This document shows, piece by piece, positions 23,078 through 30,553 of a stretch of DNA of 33,119 nt. Position numbers and translations under genes: made by a program. Under the pieces are notes generated by a model, which saw nothing but the letters and a program-made list of their open reading frames with translations, searched no databases and was not told the DNA's origin. How positions within the stretch are numbered: the first letter of the stretch is position 1; each line of letters begins with the position of its first letter. Source of the DNA: an uncultured Porphyromonadaceae bacterium (GTDB lineage Bacteria; Bacteroidota; Bacteroidia; Bacteroidales; Muribaculaceae); NCBI GenBank assembly GCA_902493335.1, contig CABUPJ010000040.1, positions 1 to 33,119 on the forward strand, in the 5' to 3' direction.

Positions 23078-24208
23078 TTATTTTATTCGTTTGCCGTTGC
23101 GTGTCTTTATTATAAACGCTTTGGGATAGCGTTTCTTGATTTTGGCAAGGTATTTCTTTGCCTTGTCGTGCGAATCAAACTGTCCGCAATAGTAGTTATA
23201 GTACTTTCCCTCGCGGTAATAGGCTGTTTTTTCGAGACCTTTAAGATCCGGGGCGTTCTTTTTGAGCGCATGCTTGACAGCCAGCACCTGGACGCTGTAT
23301 TTCACTCCGTCGTCTGTCGCCTTTGACTTGCGTTCAGACGACTCAGTTTTTTTCTCCTCGACAGGCGTCAGACCTTTGGTCACTATCGAATTAGGACCGT
23401 GGTCACCGTCTTTATACTGAGAGTAATATTCGCTGAAAGCATTGTATAGAGCCTCGGCGCAAGCCTGACGCCCCTGTTCTGAATTCAGAAAACGCTCGGC
23501 CTCGGGGTTGCATATAAAATCAAGCTCGACAAGCACCGAGGGCATCGACGTGGCCCACAGCACCCAGAATCCGGCCTGACGCACCTCTTTGTCGGCTCGA
23601 CCGGCGTCGCTGACGAGATGACGCTGCATCTTCTCGGCAAGCGTCAGGCTGAGGTTTATATGCTGATTCTGATTGAGTTCAAAAATGATATATGACTCCG
23701 ACGAATTTGGGTCAAAGCCCTGATAGGTCTCCGAATAGTCGTCTTCAAGTTCCATGACGCTGTTTTCGCGCATAGCCACACCGAGGTTGCTGTCAGAGCG
23801 ATGGAGACCGAGGGTATAGACCGATGCGCCGTGGATTGACGCACGGTTGCGGTTGCGTTTGTCAAGCGAATTGACGTGTATCGAAACGAAGACGTCGCCA
23901 CCGGCACGATTAGCGATATCGGCGCGGTTCTGCAACGTAAGATAGCGGTCATCGCCACGCGTAAAAACAGTCTTGACCTCGGGCAGCGAATCGCCGACCA
24001 TCTTGCCGAGACGACGGGCGACGTCAAGCACAATGGTCTTTTCGTTGGTAAGCTTACCGACGCAGCCATAATCCTTGCCGCCGTGACCGGGATCGAGCAC
24101 AAGCACAAATCTGCCTGCATCTCCGGCATCGCAAACCATATGCGACAAGACTGCAAGCACCAGAATAAAGGCGAGTCTCAGAGGCCGTATGACGATACAT
24201 TCATTCAT
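23078..24208 (-). CDS. N-acetylmuramoyl-L-alanine amidase with SPOR-like tail
   Basis: A 376-residue secreted Amidase_3 zinc hydrolase that cuts the amide bond between MurNAc and the stem peptide. After a signal sequence (hydrophobic residues 12-25) come the zinc-binding block VLDPGHGGKDYG (H42), FVSIHVNS with the second histidine and VLVELDFICNPEAE with the catalytic glutamate. The C-terminal ~75 residues (VKYSVQVLAVKHALKKN...YYNYYCGQFDSHDKAKKYLAKIKKRYP) form a SPOR-type domain that would bind denuded peptidoglycan at the septum. A -7 box at 24216-24223 is only 8 nt from the ATG, so the transcript has almost no leader. It is the first gene of an operon with the MCE gene. Confidence 0.95.
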   Translation of the reverse strand: MNECIVIRPLRLAFILVLAVLSHMVCDAGDAGRFVLVLDPGHGGKDYGCVGKLTNEKTIVLDVARRLGKMVGDSLPEVKTVFTRGDDRYLTLQNRADIANRAGGDVFVSIHVNSLDKRNRNRASIHGASVYTLGLHRSDSNLGVAMRENSVMELEDDYSETYQGFDPNSSESYIIFELNQNQHINLSLTLAEKMQRHLVSDAGRADKEVRQAGFWVLWATSMPSVLVELDFICNPEAERFLNSEQGRQACAEALYNAFSEYYSQYKDGDHGPNSIVTKGLTPVEEKKTESSERKSKATDDGVKYSVQVLAVKHALKKNAPDLKGLEKTAYYREGKYYNYYCGQFDSHDKAKKYLAKIKKRYPKAFIIKTRNGKRIK

Positions 24209-24215
24209 ATACGCA

Positions 24216-24223
24216 CAAAATTA
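24216..24223 (-). promoter_or_regulatory. -7 promoter box for the amidase-MCE operon
   Basis: CAAAATTA on plus is TAATTTTG on minus, an exact match. The predicted start of transcription is within a few nt of the ATG at 24208. Confidence 0.6.
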
Positions 24224-24391
24224 ACAAATCTTCGCCGATAAGCACAGCGATTGGCATTTTTTTACCTCGCAAAAACCAAATCATTCGACCAAAAGGACAC
24301 TTTTTTAGTATAAAAATCAAATTTTACATAGGTGATATATATTTTTTGCAGCCGAAAACGTTATGATTATAAAGACTCAACTGACACAACA

Positions 24392-25384
24392 ATGAATCAC
24401 ATTCGTCTTAGCCACCTAATGATAACAGCGGCCATGACCGCAACAATAATATCGCTCTGTTCATGCTCCCATCACAAACCCAAAGCCGTCGAAGTGGCTC
24501 CGCTTTATACTATTTTTCATGAGATGTCGCAGGACACATCATCAGCTCAACACCACGATATTACCGATAGATACAGTGATGAAATTAAAGCGTTCATAGA
24601 AGTCATTAACAGCGTCAGAAACGACAGCGTCACGGTCGGCTCATGGGCTGAGTCTGATGTCGTCAGGGTATTCACGCCCGATGTTATGAAGATCTTCCCT
24701 ACCCCAGACGTCATAGGCGGGACAGCGGCGTATATGACGGATGCCGCGCGTCACAATGGACTTGATCTGCCTGATTACCGATATGCGGCAGTCGTCTGGG
24801 GGCTGAACAAAAGCATCATATTCAATGACAGCATCGCCATGATAGCCCTCAACCACTATCTCGGCGCCGATTATCCGGGATATGCCGGCATGCCAGCTTA
24901 CCGCCGTGTCCGGAAGACGGCCGAAATGCTCCCATACGACCTGACCGAGGCTGTCATTGCAACCGGATATCCTTACGTCAGGACCGAACAATCTACGGTT
25001 CTGAGCCGTCTGCTATACGAAGGCGCACTCACCGAAGCAAAACTCAGACTGACACCCGACGCGACCGAAGCACACGCACTCGGCTACGACGATGACACCT
25101 ACAGATACCTTACCGAAAATGAAGCCGAAATCTGGAAAACGCTCGCAACTCGCGACTTACTGTATGACATCAACGAGATGACAGCATCTCATCTCGTCGA
25201 CGAGTTGCCGGCCACAAACATCATATCGCCCGAGACTCCCGGACGCGCCGGACGATTTATCGGCCACCGCATCGTCGCCTCATATCTCAGAAAACACCCC
25301 GAAACGACACTGCAGCAGCTACTTTCACCAGATTTTTACAACGGCAGGGAAACGCTTGTCGCCTCGGGCTACGCGCCGAGATAA
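24392..25384 (+). CDS. GldB-like lipoprotein
   Basis: A 330-residue predicted lipoprotein: a hydrophobic signal ending S-L-C-S-C with Cys25, then an acidic periplasmic domain. The block VVWGLNKSIIFNDSIAMIALNHYLGADYPGYAG is the hallmark of GldB-type gliding-motility lipoproteins as I remember them, a family distantly related to zinc peptidase-like DUF2268 proteins. GldB is required for gliding in Flavobacterium; non-gliding Bacteroidales carry relatives of unknown role. ATG 24392 is chosen over an upstream in-frame start (24332) because the lipoprotein signal starts there. A Trx-like gene follows 69 nt later. Confidence is good for the family, low for a role. Confidence 0.82.
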   Translation: MNHIRLSHLMITAAMTATIISLCSCSHHKPKAVEVAPLYTIFHEMSQDTSSAQHHDITDRYSDEIKAFIEVINSVRNDSVTVGSWAESDVVRVFTPDVMKIFPTPDVIGGTAAYMTDAARHNGLDLPDYRYAAVVWGLNKSIIFNDSIAMIALNHYLGADYPGYAGMPAYRRVRKTAEMLPYDLTEAVIATGYPYVRTEQSTVLSRLLYEGALTEAKLRLTPDATEAHALGYDDDTYRYLTENEAEIWKTLATRDLLYDINEMTASHLVDELPATNIISPETPGRAGRFIGHRIVASYLRKHPETTLQQLLSPDFYNGRETLVASGYAPR

Positions 25385-25453
25385 GGCCGGCCCGGATTGT
25401 GTGGATAAACATTGTTGTCTTTCTCAGCGTTTTAGTATAAAACCGATACTACA

Positions 25454-25963
25454 ATGAAAAAGACATTTATGATTGTCGCACTGTTTTTGGGTTTGTTGAT
25501 CGTATCGGCCGCATTCAACAAGACTGAACGCAACACTACGATAGGCAAGGACGCTCCTGAGATTACCATAAACACAACCGACGACACTATCGACCTCAAC
25601 AGCCTTAAGGGCAAATATGTGCTGCTCTCGTTCTGGGCCTCAGGCAACGCACAGTCGAGAGCCGCCGTAAATAATTATACAGCCTGGATTAACAGCCACA
25701 AGGATTCAAACCTAAGATATGTCGGTATAAATTTCGATGACTCCGAAACTCTGTTCAACGAAATCGTGAGACTCGACAGTCTCAATCCGGCCCAGCAATA
25801 TAACGTGCGCGGCAACGACGCCAAAAATATCGAGATGAAATATCAGCTCGACGACGGCTACGGATCACTGCTAATAGACCCTGAAGGAAAGATAATCGCC
25901 CACAACCCCACTGACATCCAGCTCGTCGAATTCGTCGGGACACCTGCTCCCGACCGACAGTGA
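25454..25963 (+). CDS. Thioredoxin-fold protein lacking the CxxC motif
   Basis: A 169-residue exported protein with an N-terminal hydrophobic segment (residues 5-21) and a TlpA/ResA-like thioredoxin fold. The signature blocks are TIGKDAPEITINTTDDTIDLNSLKGKYVLLSFWAS, the central YVGINFD and GYGSLLIDPEGKIIAHNPT near the end. Where redox members have W-C-x-x-C, this one reads W-A-S-G-N-A-Q-S-R, so both cysteines are absent and disulfide chemistry is not possible there. It may have become a binding or scaffolding protein. It lies behind the GldB-like gene, and its stop is 5 nt from the convergent YitT gene end. Confidence 0.85.
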   Translation: MKKTFMIVALFLGLLIVSAAFNKTERNTTIGKDAPEITINTTDDTIDLNSLKGKYVLLSFWASGNAQSRAAVNNYTAWINSHKDSNLRYVGINFDDSETLFNEIVRLDSLNPAQQYNVRGNDAKNIEMKYQLDDGYGSLLIDPEGKIIAHNPTDIQLVEFVGTPAPDRQ

Positions 25964-25968
25964 CGGCA

Positions 25969-26937
25969 TCATGCCATGCTCTCGGGATGACCGCTCGACG
26001 AAGTATAATCCTTGTCAAGACTGGCTTTGATCTGTTCGCGGCGCTGCACCACATCCTCGGGCTTCATCTTGATCTTGACATGGTCAAAGCCTTTGCCATA
26101 GACGCCATTGACATTGGCCTGAGTGATAAAAGCGTTCTCGTCGATAGACTTGATGATGCGGAAGATTGTCACTGATTCTATTTTGCGGCACATGACGAGC
26201 AACACTTTGACATCCTGCTTGCTGTACCAGCCTGTGCCGTTGATGACAGTACAGCCGCGGTTGGCCTCATTGTTGATTGCAGTCGCTATCTCACGCCAGA
26301 ACGGCGAGAATATTGTGAACTGCACGGCCTGACGGTTGGTGTTGATAACCATATCGGCCACCTGCGACACAAGGAACAGAACGATAAAACCGTAGACAAT
26401 CTTGTCTACCTGATGAAAAAGCAGATATGACGAAGAAATGATGAAAACATCGGTGTAGAGCATCATGCGGCCGATGCTGACATTCGAATGTTTCGAGACC
26501 ATAGCGGCCACGATATCCGTGCCGCCGCTGCTGCCGTTGTGAATAAATGTGAGTCCGATACCGAAGCCGCACATCGCGCCGCCGATGACAATATTCATAA
26601 ACGGCTCGCTCGTGAAACCGTCGGCAAAAAGCGGCTGAAAGATACCCACCCACACCGACAGCATCGTGGCGCCATAGAGAGTTCCCAGAACAAAAGCCTT
26701 GCCCACAACCTTATATGCAAGTGCGAGGAGTATGAGGTTCAAGACCAACTGGGTTATGGCTACCGGTATGCCCGTGGTAAAAAACACCAGCGAGCCCACG
26801 CCGGCAAGACCGCCGATAACGACCTTTTCGGGCAGAATGAACGCCGAAAAACCAAAGGCATAGATAGCCATGCCAAGTGTAATGAAGAAGTAGTCTTTCG
26901 ACGTACGCCAGAGTTTGCTTTTTTCTATCCGAGACAT
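25969..26937 (-). CDS. YitT family membrane protein (DUF161/DUF2179)
   Basis: A 322-residue integral membrane protein with about five or six TM segments in the first ~210 residues (starting DYFFITLGMAIYAFGFSAFILPEKVVIGGLAG). The family hallmark SSGGTDIVAA is present, and a cytoplasmic DUF2179 domain of about 80 residues (CTVINGTGWYSKQDVKVLLVMCRKIESVTIFRIIK) follows. YitT proteins are widespread and the transported substrate is not established. The ATG is 18 nt from an exact -7 box on the minus strand. It is divergent from the zinc-binding protein gene, and its stop is 5 nt from the Trx-like stop. Confidence 0.92.
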   Translation of the reverse strand: MSRIEKSKLWRTSKDYFFITLGMAIYAFGFSAFILPEKVVIGGLAGVGSLVFFTTGIPVAITQLVLNLILLALAYKVVGKAFVLGTLYGATMLSVWVGIFQPLFADGFTSEPFMNIVIGGAMCGFGIGLTFIHNGSSGGTDIVAAMVSKHSNVSIGRMMLYTDVFIISSSYLLFHQVDKIVYGFIVLFLVSQVADMVINTNRQAVQFTIFSPFWREIATAINNEANRGCTVINGTGWYSKQDVKVLLVMCRKIESVTIFRIIKSIDENAFITQANVNGVYGKGFDHVKIKMKPEDVVQRREQIKASLDKDYTSSSGHPESMA

Positions 26938-26955
26938 TTATGCTTAATTTTTCTG

Positions 26956-26963
26956 CAAAGATA
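26956..26963 (-). promoter_or_regulatory. -7 promoter box for the YitT gene
   Basis: CAAAGATA on plus is TATCTTTG on minus, an exact match, giving a ~15 nt leader to ATG 26937. Confidence 0.6.
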
Positions 26964-27035
26964 GTATGTTTGCAGAATTTCTCTATCTCTGCGCCGATTT
27001 TTTTTGAAATGTCCGATGTTTTAGACCACGACAGG

Positions 27036-27045
27036 CGAATATTCG
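27036..27045. promoter_or_regulatory. Palindrome in the znuA promoter, possible operator
   Basis: CGAATATTCG is a perfect 10-bp palindrome 11 bp upstream of the znuA -7 box, in the position of the promoter spacer. A metal-responsive repressor would fit, but the site is short and the regulator is not in the window. Confidence 0.35.
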
Positions 27046-27056
27046 GCGATTTTAGC

Positions 27057-27064
27057 TATTTTTG
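27057..27064 (+). promoter_or_regulatory. -7 promoter box for znuA
   Basis: TATTTTTG is an exact TAnnTTTG match, 19 nt upstream of ATG 27084. No -33 TTTG is visible at ideal spacing, which fits a promoter needing a regulator or UP-like sequence. Confidence 0.6.
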
Positions 27065-27083
27065 CAAGATATTTCATACGAAT

Positions 27084-27977
27084 ATGACACGCGTAAGCAG
27101 ACTATACATATTAATATTATTGCTGCCGGCCCTCTTATGGTCGTGCGGCAGCCGCAGACATGACAACGGCAAACCGGTTCTTGCCGTGAGCCTCGCTCCC
27201 GAGAGCCGGCTTCTCGAAGCGCTCGCAGGCGACAGCTACGAAATCGTCACCGTGCTTGAAAACGGCGCCAATCCCGAACTGTTCGAGACTCCGATGGCTC
27301 GCCGCGTCGCCGTCGACCGCAGCCGAATATACTTCAAAAACAGTGGGCTGCCATTTGAAGAAGCCATACTCGCCACGTTGCCCGACAGCGTCAGAGTCGT
27401 CGATCTGTCAGAAGGCATAACACCGATTTTCGGCACTCACAGCCATCATCACGGACACGACGGAGACGGGCATGAAGAACACGACGTCCATGAAGGCGAA
27501 GGCTTTGACCCGCATATATGGACATCGGTCAAAAATGCCCGTGTGATGGCCTCGAACATGGCCCGGGCGCTGATAGCCCTCGACCCGTCACAGGCCGACG
27601 CCGTCAACAGTCGTCTTGCAGCTCTCGACGCCCGGCTCGACTCGATAGACCGTACTGTCGCCGCGCGCCTCGACAGCGCCGGCGCCGACAAGTTTCTCGT
27701 CTGGCATCCGTCGCTCAGCTACTTCGCCCGCGACTATGGACTGACCCAGATTTCTGTCGGCCAGGAATCCAAGGAGGTTCCCGTCGGCCGCCTCAAAGAA
27801 ATAATAGACAAGGCTGCCGCCGACAGTATCGCCACATTCTTTTTCCAGAAAGAATATGACTCGCGTCAGGCCGAGACTGTCAGCCGAGAGCTCGGCATCA
27901 GTTATGAAACCATCGACCTCCTCAGCCGCGACTGGCTTGAAGAGCTAAACAAGATTACCGATGTCCTCACCCGCTGA
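27084..27977 (+). CDS. znuA: Zinc/manganese ABC transporter substrate-binding lipoprotein
   Basis: A 297-residue metal-binding protein of the ZnuA/TroA family, lipid-anchored: lipobox L-L-W-S-C with Cys21. A His/Asp/Glu-rich loop (THSHHHGHDGDGHEEHDVHEGEG) is a metal-loading feature of zinc-specific members. FDPHIW and VWHPSLSYFARDYGL carry metal-ligand histidines. The first usual ligand, in D-P-H-x-Y-E-P, is absent: the corresponding segment reads NGANPELFETP. ATG 27084 is favoured over an upstream in-frame TTG or ATG because of the -7 box and the lipoprotein signal. The gene overlaps the ATPase gene by 17 nt. The zinc assignment is inferred from the His-rich loop. Confidence 0.9.
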   Translation: MTRVSRLYILILLLPALLWSCGSRRHDNGKPVLAVSLAPESRLLEALAGDSYEIVTVLENGANPELFETPMARRVAVDRSRIYFKNSGLPFEEAILATLPDSVRVVDLSEGITPIFGTHSHHHGHDGDGHEEHDVHEGEGFDPHIWTSVKNARVMASNMARALIALDPSQADAVNSRLAALDARLDSIDRTVAARLDSAGADKFLVWHPSLSYFARDYGLTQISVGQESKEVPVGRLKEIIDKAAADSIATFFFQKEYDSRQAETVSRELGISYETIDLLSRDWLEELNKITDVLTR

Positions 27978-28701
27978 CACACTGATACGCATAGCCGACG
28001 TATCGATGCGCCGTGACGACAGACTGATACTCGACGGCATCAATCTCGACGTCGCCAAAGGTGATTTCATCGCCGTTACCGGCCCCAACGGCGGAGGCAA
28101 GACCACGTTGCTCAGAATACTCCTCAAACTCATCAAGCCCACATCAGGAAGCGTCAGATATTATATCGACGGAGTCGAGACCACCCGGCTGCCTATCGGC
28201 TATCTGCCGCAAAAAAACATGATTGACTCACATTTTCCCATCAGCGTCGGCGACGTCATCGCCTCGGGACTGATGCAGCGCCGCGACCTCTCCAAGGCCG
28301 ACAAAACGGCCATGATAGACGAAGTGCTGTCGCTTGTCGGCATGGACGACTATTCGCAGCGACCTATCGGGCGTCTCTCGGGCGGTCAGCTGCAACGCAC
28401 CCTGCTCGCCCGCGCGATAGTCTCACGACCCCGAGTGCTTGTACTTGACGAGCCTCTGAGCTATCTCGACAAACGCTTCGAACACCATTTCTATGACATA
28501 CTCGAGAGCATAGCACAAAACACAACCATCGTCCTCGTCTCACATGAGATGACAGGCATAGCCCGCATGGCCAACCGTCATTTCATCGTCGACTGCACCC
28601 TCAGCCAGTGTTCGACCCATCACCACTATATCGAAGACGACTGCGAATGCAGACTACACGACACCAAGACGATGACAACCGTCAAAAATTTGCATAAATA
28701 A
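27961..28701 (+). CDS. znuC: Zinc/manganese ABC transporter ATP-binding protein
   Basis: A 246-residue ATPase of the metal ABC importer family. Walker A is VTGPNGGGKTTLLRIL, the Q-loop YLPQKNMIDS (with S-H-F-P-I-S-V as in Mn/Zn ATPases), the signature LSGGQLQRTLLARAI, Walker B VLVLDEPLSYLD and the switch histidine VSHEM. The C-terminal tail is rich in His and Cys (CTLSQCSTHHHYIEDDCEC), possibly metal-sensing. It overlaps the binding-protein gene by 17 nt in another frame. The expected permease (ZnuB/ABC-3) does not follow: the next gene is a tRNA on the same strand and none is found elsewhere in the window. Confidence 0.92.
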   Translation: MSSPADTLIRIADVSMRRDDRLILDGINLDVAKGDFIAVTGPNGGGKTTLLRILLKLIKPTSGSVRYYIDGVETTRLPIGYLPQKNMIDSHFPISVGDVIASGLMQRRDLSKADKTAMIDEVLSLVGMDDYSQRPIGRLSGGQLQRTLLARAIVSRPRVLVLDEPLSYLDKRFEHHFYDILESIAQNTTIVLVSHEMTGIARMANRHFIVDCTLSQCSTHHHYIEDDCECRLHDTKTMTTVKNLHK

Positions 28702-28720
28702 AAATTTAGCCGTAAATTTG
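28689..28720 (+). promoter_or_regulatory. tRNA-Pro promoter
   Basis: TTTG (28689-28692), exactly 20 bp, TAAATTTG (28713-28720). Both exact. Overlaps the end of the ATPase gene. Confidence 0.75.
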
Positions 28721-28748
28721 CCGCGTCAACGACGACAAGTCGACATTC

Positions 28749-28822
28749 GGGGCGTAGCGCAGTCCGGTAGCGCACCTGGTTTGGGACCAGGTGGTCGCAG
28801 GTTCGAATCCTGTCACCCCGAC
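28749..28822 (+). tRNA. tRNA-Pro(UGG)
   Basis: A cloverleaf folds from the sequence: acceptor CGGGGCG / CACCCCG, D-stem GCGC/GCGC, anticodon stem CCTGG / CCAGG with loop TTTGGGA (anticodon TGG), T-stem GCAGG / CCTGT with TTCGAAT loop, discriminator A73. Acceptor pair 6:67 is C-A, a mismatch. CCA is not encoded: the sequence continues CAA. It has a strong promoter and a long hairpin downstream. Confidence 0.95.
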
Positions 28823-28830
28823 AATTGGTA

Positions 28831-28884
28831 AATCGTTTGAGTTTAAGTAATTTACAACTTAAATTCAAACGATTTCTTTATTTG
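28831..28884 (+). terminator. Terminator hairpin after tRNA-Pro
   Basis: AAATCGTTTGAG (28831-28842) with TTTAAGT pairs with ACTTAAAT TCAAACGATTT (28858-28876): a 19-bp stem with one G-U pair and an 8-nt loop, followed by CTTTATTT. Unusually long for a tRNA terminator. Confidence 0.75.
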
Positions 28885-28964
28885 TATCTCGACCAATTTA
28901 CTATGATTTCACACAAATGTTTCAACTATGTTTCACCCGGTGCTAACATAATACGATAGATTCT

Positions 28965-29001
28965 TTCCGCCAGGGTGACCGTCGGCGAACAATCGGCGGA
29001 A
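28965..29001. other. Hairpin upstream of the MscS gene
   Basis: TTCCGCC (28965-28971) with GGCGGAA (28995-29001) and a 23-nt loop, in the leader of the MscS-type gene. Its role is unknown; it may be a leader structure. Confidence 0.3.
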
Positions 29002-29041
29002 GCGAATTGTATAGAATATAAAGAATATAATATTCATCATT

Positions 29042-30508
29042 ATGCTCACTTCGCTTCTAATCACCCACGCTGCCGAAGAGACCGATCAGACTCTGCTGGC
29101 TACCCGACAGCTGACAGGCGAGGCAGCCGAAAGCACCTATGCTCTGGCATCGCTTGTCATGAAGATCGTCGACTGGATACTGAACATATTCGGCCTCGGT
29201 CATAACGAGACTCTCGTCACATGGCTATATGCCATCGTCGTACTCGCGCTGTCAATGGTCATCGGCTATGTGGCCAAGTGGATCATCATCGCGATAGTCG
29301 AACGCATCGGGCACCACACCCGTAACGACCTTTTCGGCTATATGACAGGCGCACGGTTTTTCACCAAGTTCAGCCGCATAATACCGGCGCTGACTTTCCT
29401 GATTCTGATACAGTTCACGCTGCAGACCCATACGTCTATCGCCAAACTTTTTACAAAAATCACTTTGCTCTATGTAATATATGTAGTCACCGTCGCCATC
29501 AATTCGCTTATCCACGCCGTCTGGATGCACATCGATTCCCGCGAGAACAAGAAGCGACTGCCTCTCAACGGTCTCGTGCAATTGATAAAAGGCATCGTGT
29601 GGATAATCGCTGTCATCATAAGCATCGCCCTGCTGATCGACAAATCTCCCGGCACATTGCTTGCAGGTCTCGGCGCCTTCGCGACGGTGCTGATGCTGAT
29701 TTTCAAAGACAGCATTCTCGGTCTTGTCGCCGGCGTACAGTTATCTGAAAACGACAGCCTCCATGTAGGCGACTGGATCAAAGTCGACGGTACGGATGCC
29801 AACGGCCGGGTCACCGAGGTGTCTCTGACCACCATCAAGGTGCTCAACTGGGACAAAACCACGACGTCGCTGCCCCCCTACAGCCTCATCAGCGGCAGCT
29901 TCACCAACTACAGGTCGATGCAGGAAAGCAACACGCGGCGCATCAGACGCTCATATATGATCGACGCCGACAGCGTCGTGCCGCTGACACCTCAGATGCT
30001 CAACGAAATGAGGCAGATTGATTTCATGGATGATTATATAACTAAAAAACTCGCCCAGAAGGCCGCAGGCAAGGTCGAGGATGTGAATAATCCGGATGGA
30101 CTCGTCGACGGCACCATCGACACCAATCTCGGACTCTTCAGAGCCTATGTGAAGATGTGGCTCAAAGCCAATCCGCACATCGACGACAACAGCGACTGTT
30201 TTGTCTCGACACTGCAGCAGACATCGGCCGGCATCCCGTTCCAGATCTACTGCTTTACAAACACTTCAAAATGGTTTCCATATGAGGCCATACAGGACAC
30301 GGTCATGGAACACGTGGCCACGATGCTCACAAAATTCAGGCTATATACATTCGAGAATCCCTCAGGCCGCGACACCATTGTCGACGGATATCTCAGTCCG
30401 GGAAAACCGATGGACAATGTCCTCGGCATACCGCGCCCGTTTTTTATCGACAACGACACGCCAGCGCAGCCCAAAGACGGCACTGCAGACGGCAATCAGG
30501 CAAAATAA
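29042..30508 (+). CDS. MscS-type mechanosensitive channel (YbdG-like)
   Basis: A 488-residue membrane protein. About five TM segments lie at residues 60-80, 105-125, 132-150, 178-200 and 205-235. The pore-lining MscS region includes GTLLAGLGAFATVLMLIFKDSILGLVAGVQL, and the beta-domain follows with DSLHVGDWIKVDGTDANGRVTEVSLTTIKVLNWDKTTTSLPPYSLISGSFTNY. The long cytoplasmic C-terminal part (about 260 to 488) is of the YbdG/miniconductance type, and the very end is Asp/Gln-rich. It probably releases solutes on osmotic downshock. It follows tRNA-Pro after a 165-nt spacer. ATG 29042 is the first start of the ORF; no consensus promoter was found. Confidence 0.93.
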   Translation: MLTSLLITHAAEETDQTLLATRQLTGEAAESTYALASLVMKIVDWILNIFGLGHNETLVTWLYAIVVLALSMVIGYVAKWIIIAIVERIGHHTRNDLFGYMTGARFFTKFSRIIPALTFLILIQFTLQTHTSIAKLFTKITLLYVIYVVTVAINSLIHAVWMHIDSRENKKRLPLNGLVQLIKGIVWIIAVIISIALLIDKSPGTLLAGLGAFATVLMLIFKDSILGLVAGVQLSENDSLHVGDWIKVDGTDANGRVTEVSLTTIKVLNWDKTTTSLPPYSLISGSFTNYRSMQESNTRRIRRSYMIDADSVVPLTPQMLNEMRQIDFMDDYITKKLAQKAAGKVEDVNNPDGLVDGTIDTNLGLFRAYVKMWLKANPHIDDNSDCFVSTLQQTSAGIPFQIYCFTNTSKWFPYEAIQDTVMEHVATMLTKFRLYTFENPSGRDTIVDGYLSPGKPMDNVLGIPRPFFIDNDTPAQPKDGTADGNQAK

Positions 30509-30518
30509 GCTCTAACTA

Positions 30519-30549
30519 TTGTATTATCAGGCGGCAATTGTTACCTTTG
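30519..30549 (+). promoter_or_regulatory. Promoter of the hydrolase-sigma operon
   Basis: TTG (30519-30521), 20 bp, TACCTTTG (30542-30549). The ATG follows after only 4 nt, so the transcript probably has no leader. Confidence 0.65.
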
Positions 30550-30553
30550 CGGT

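Noticed and set aside
28626..28868. 80-aa minus-strand ORF across the tRNA
   Set aside because: The GDRIRTCDHL stretch is the well-known artefact of translating the antisense of a tRNA.
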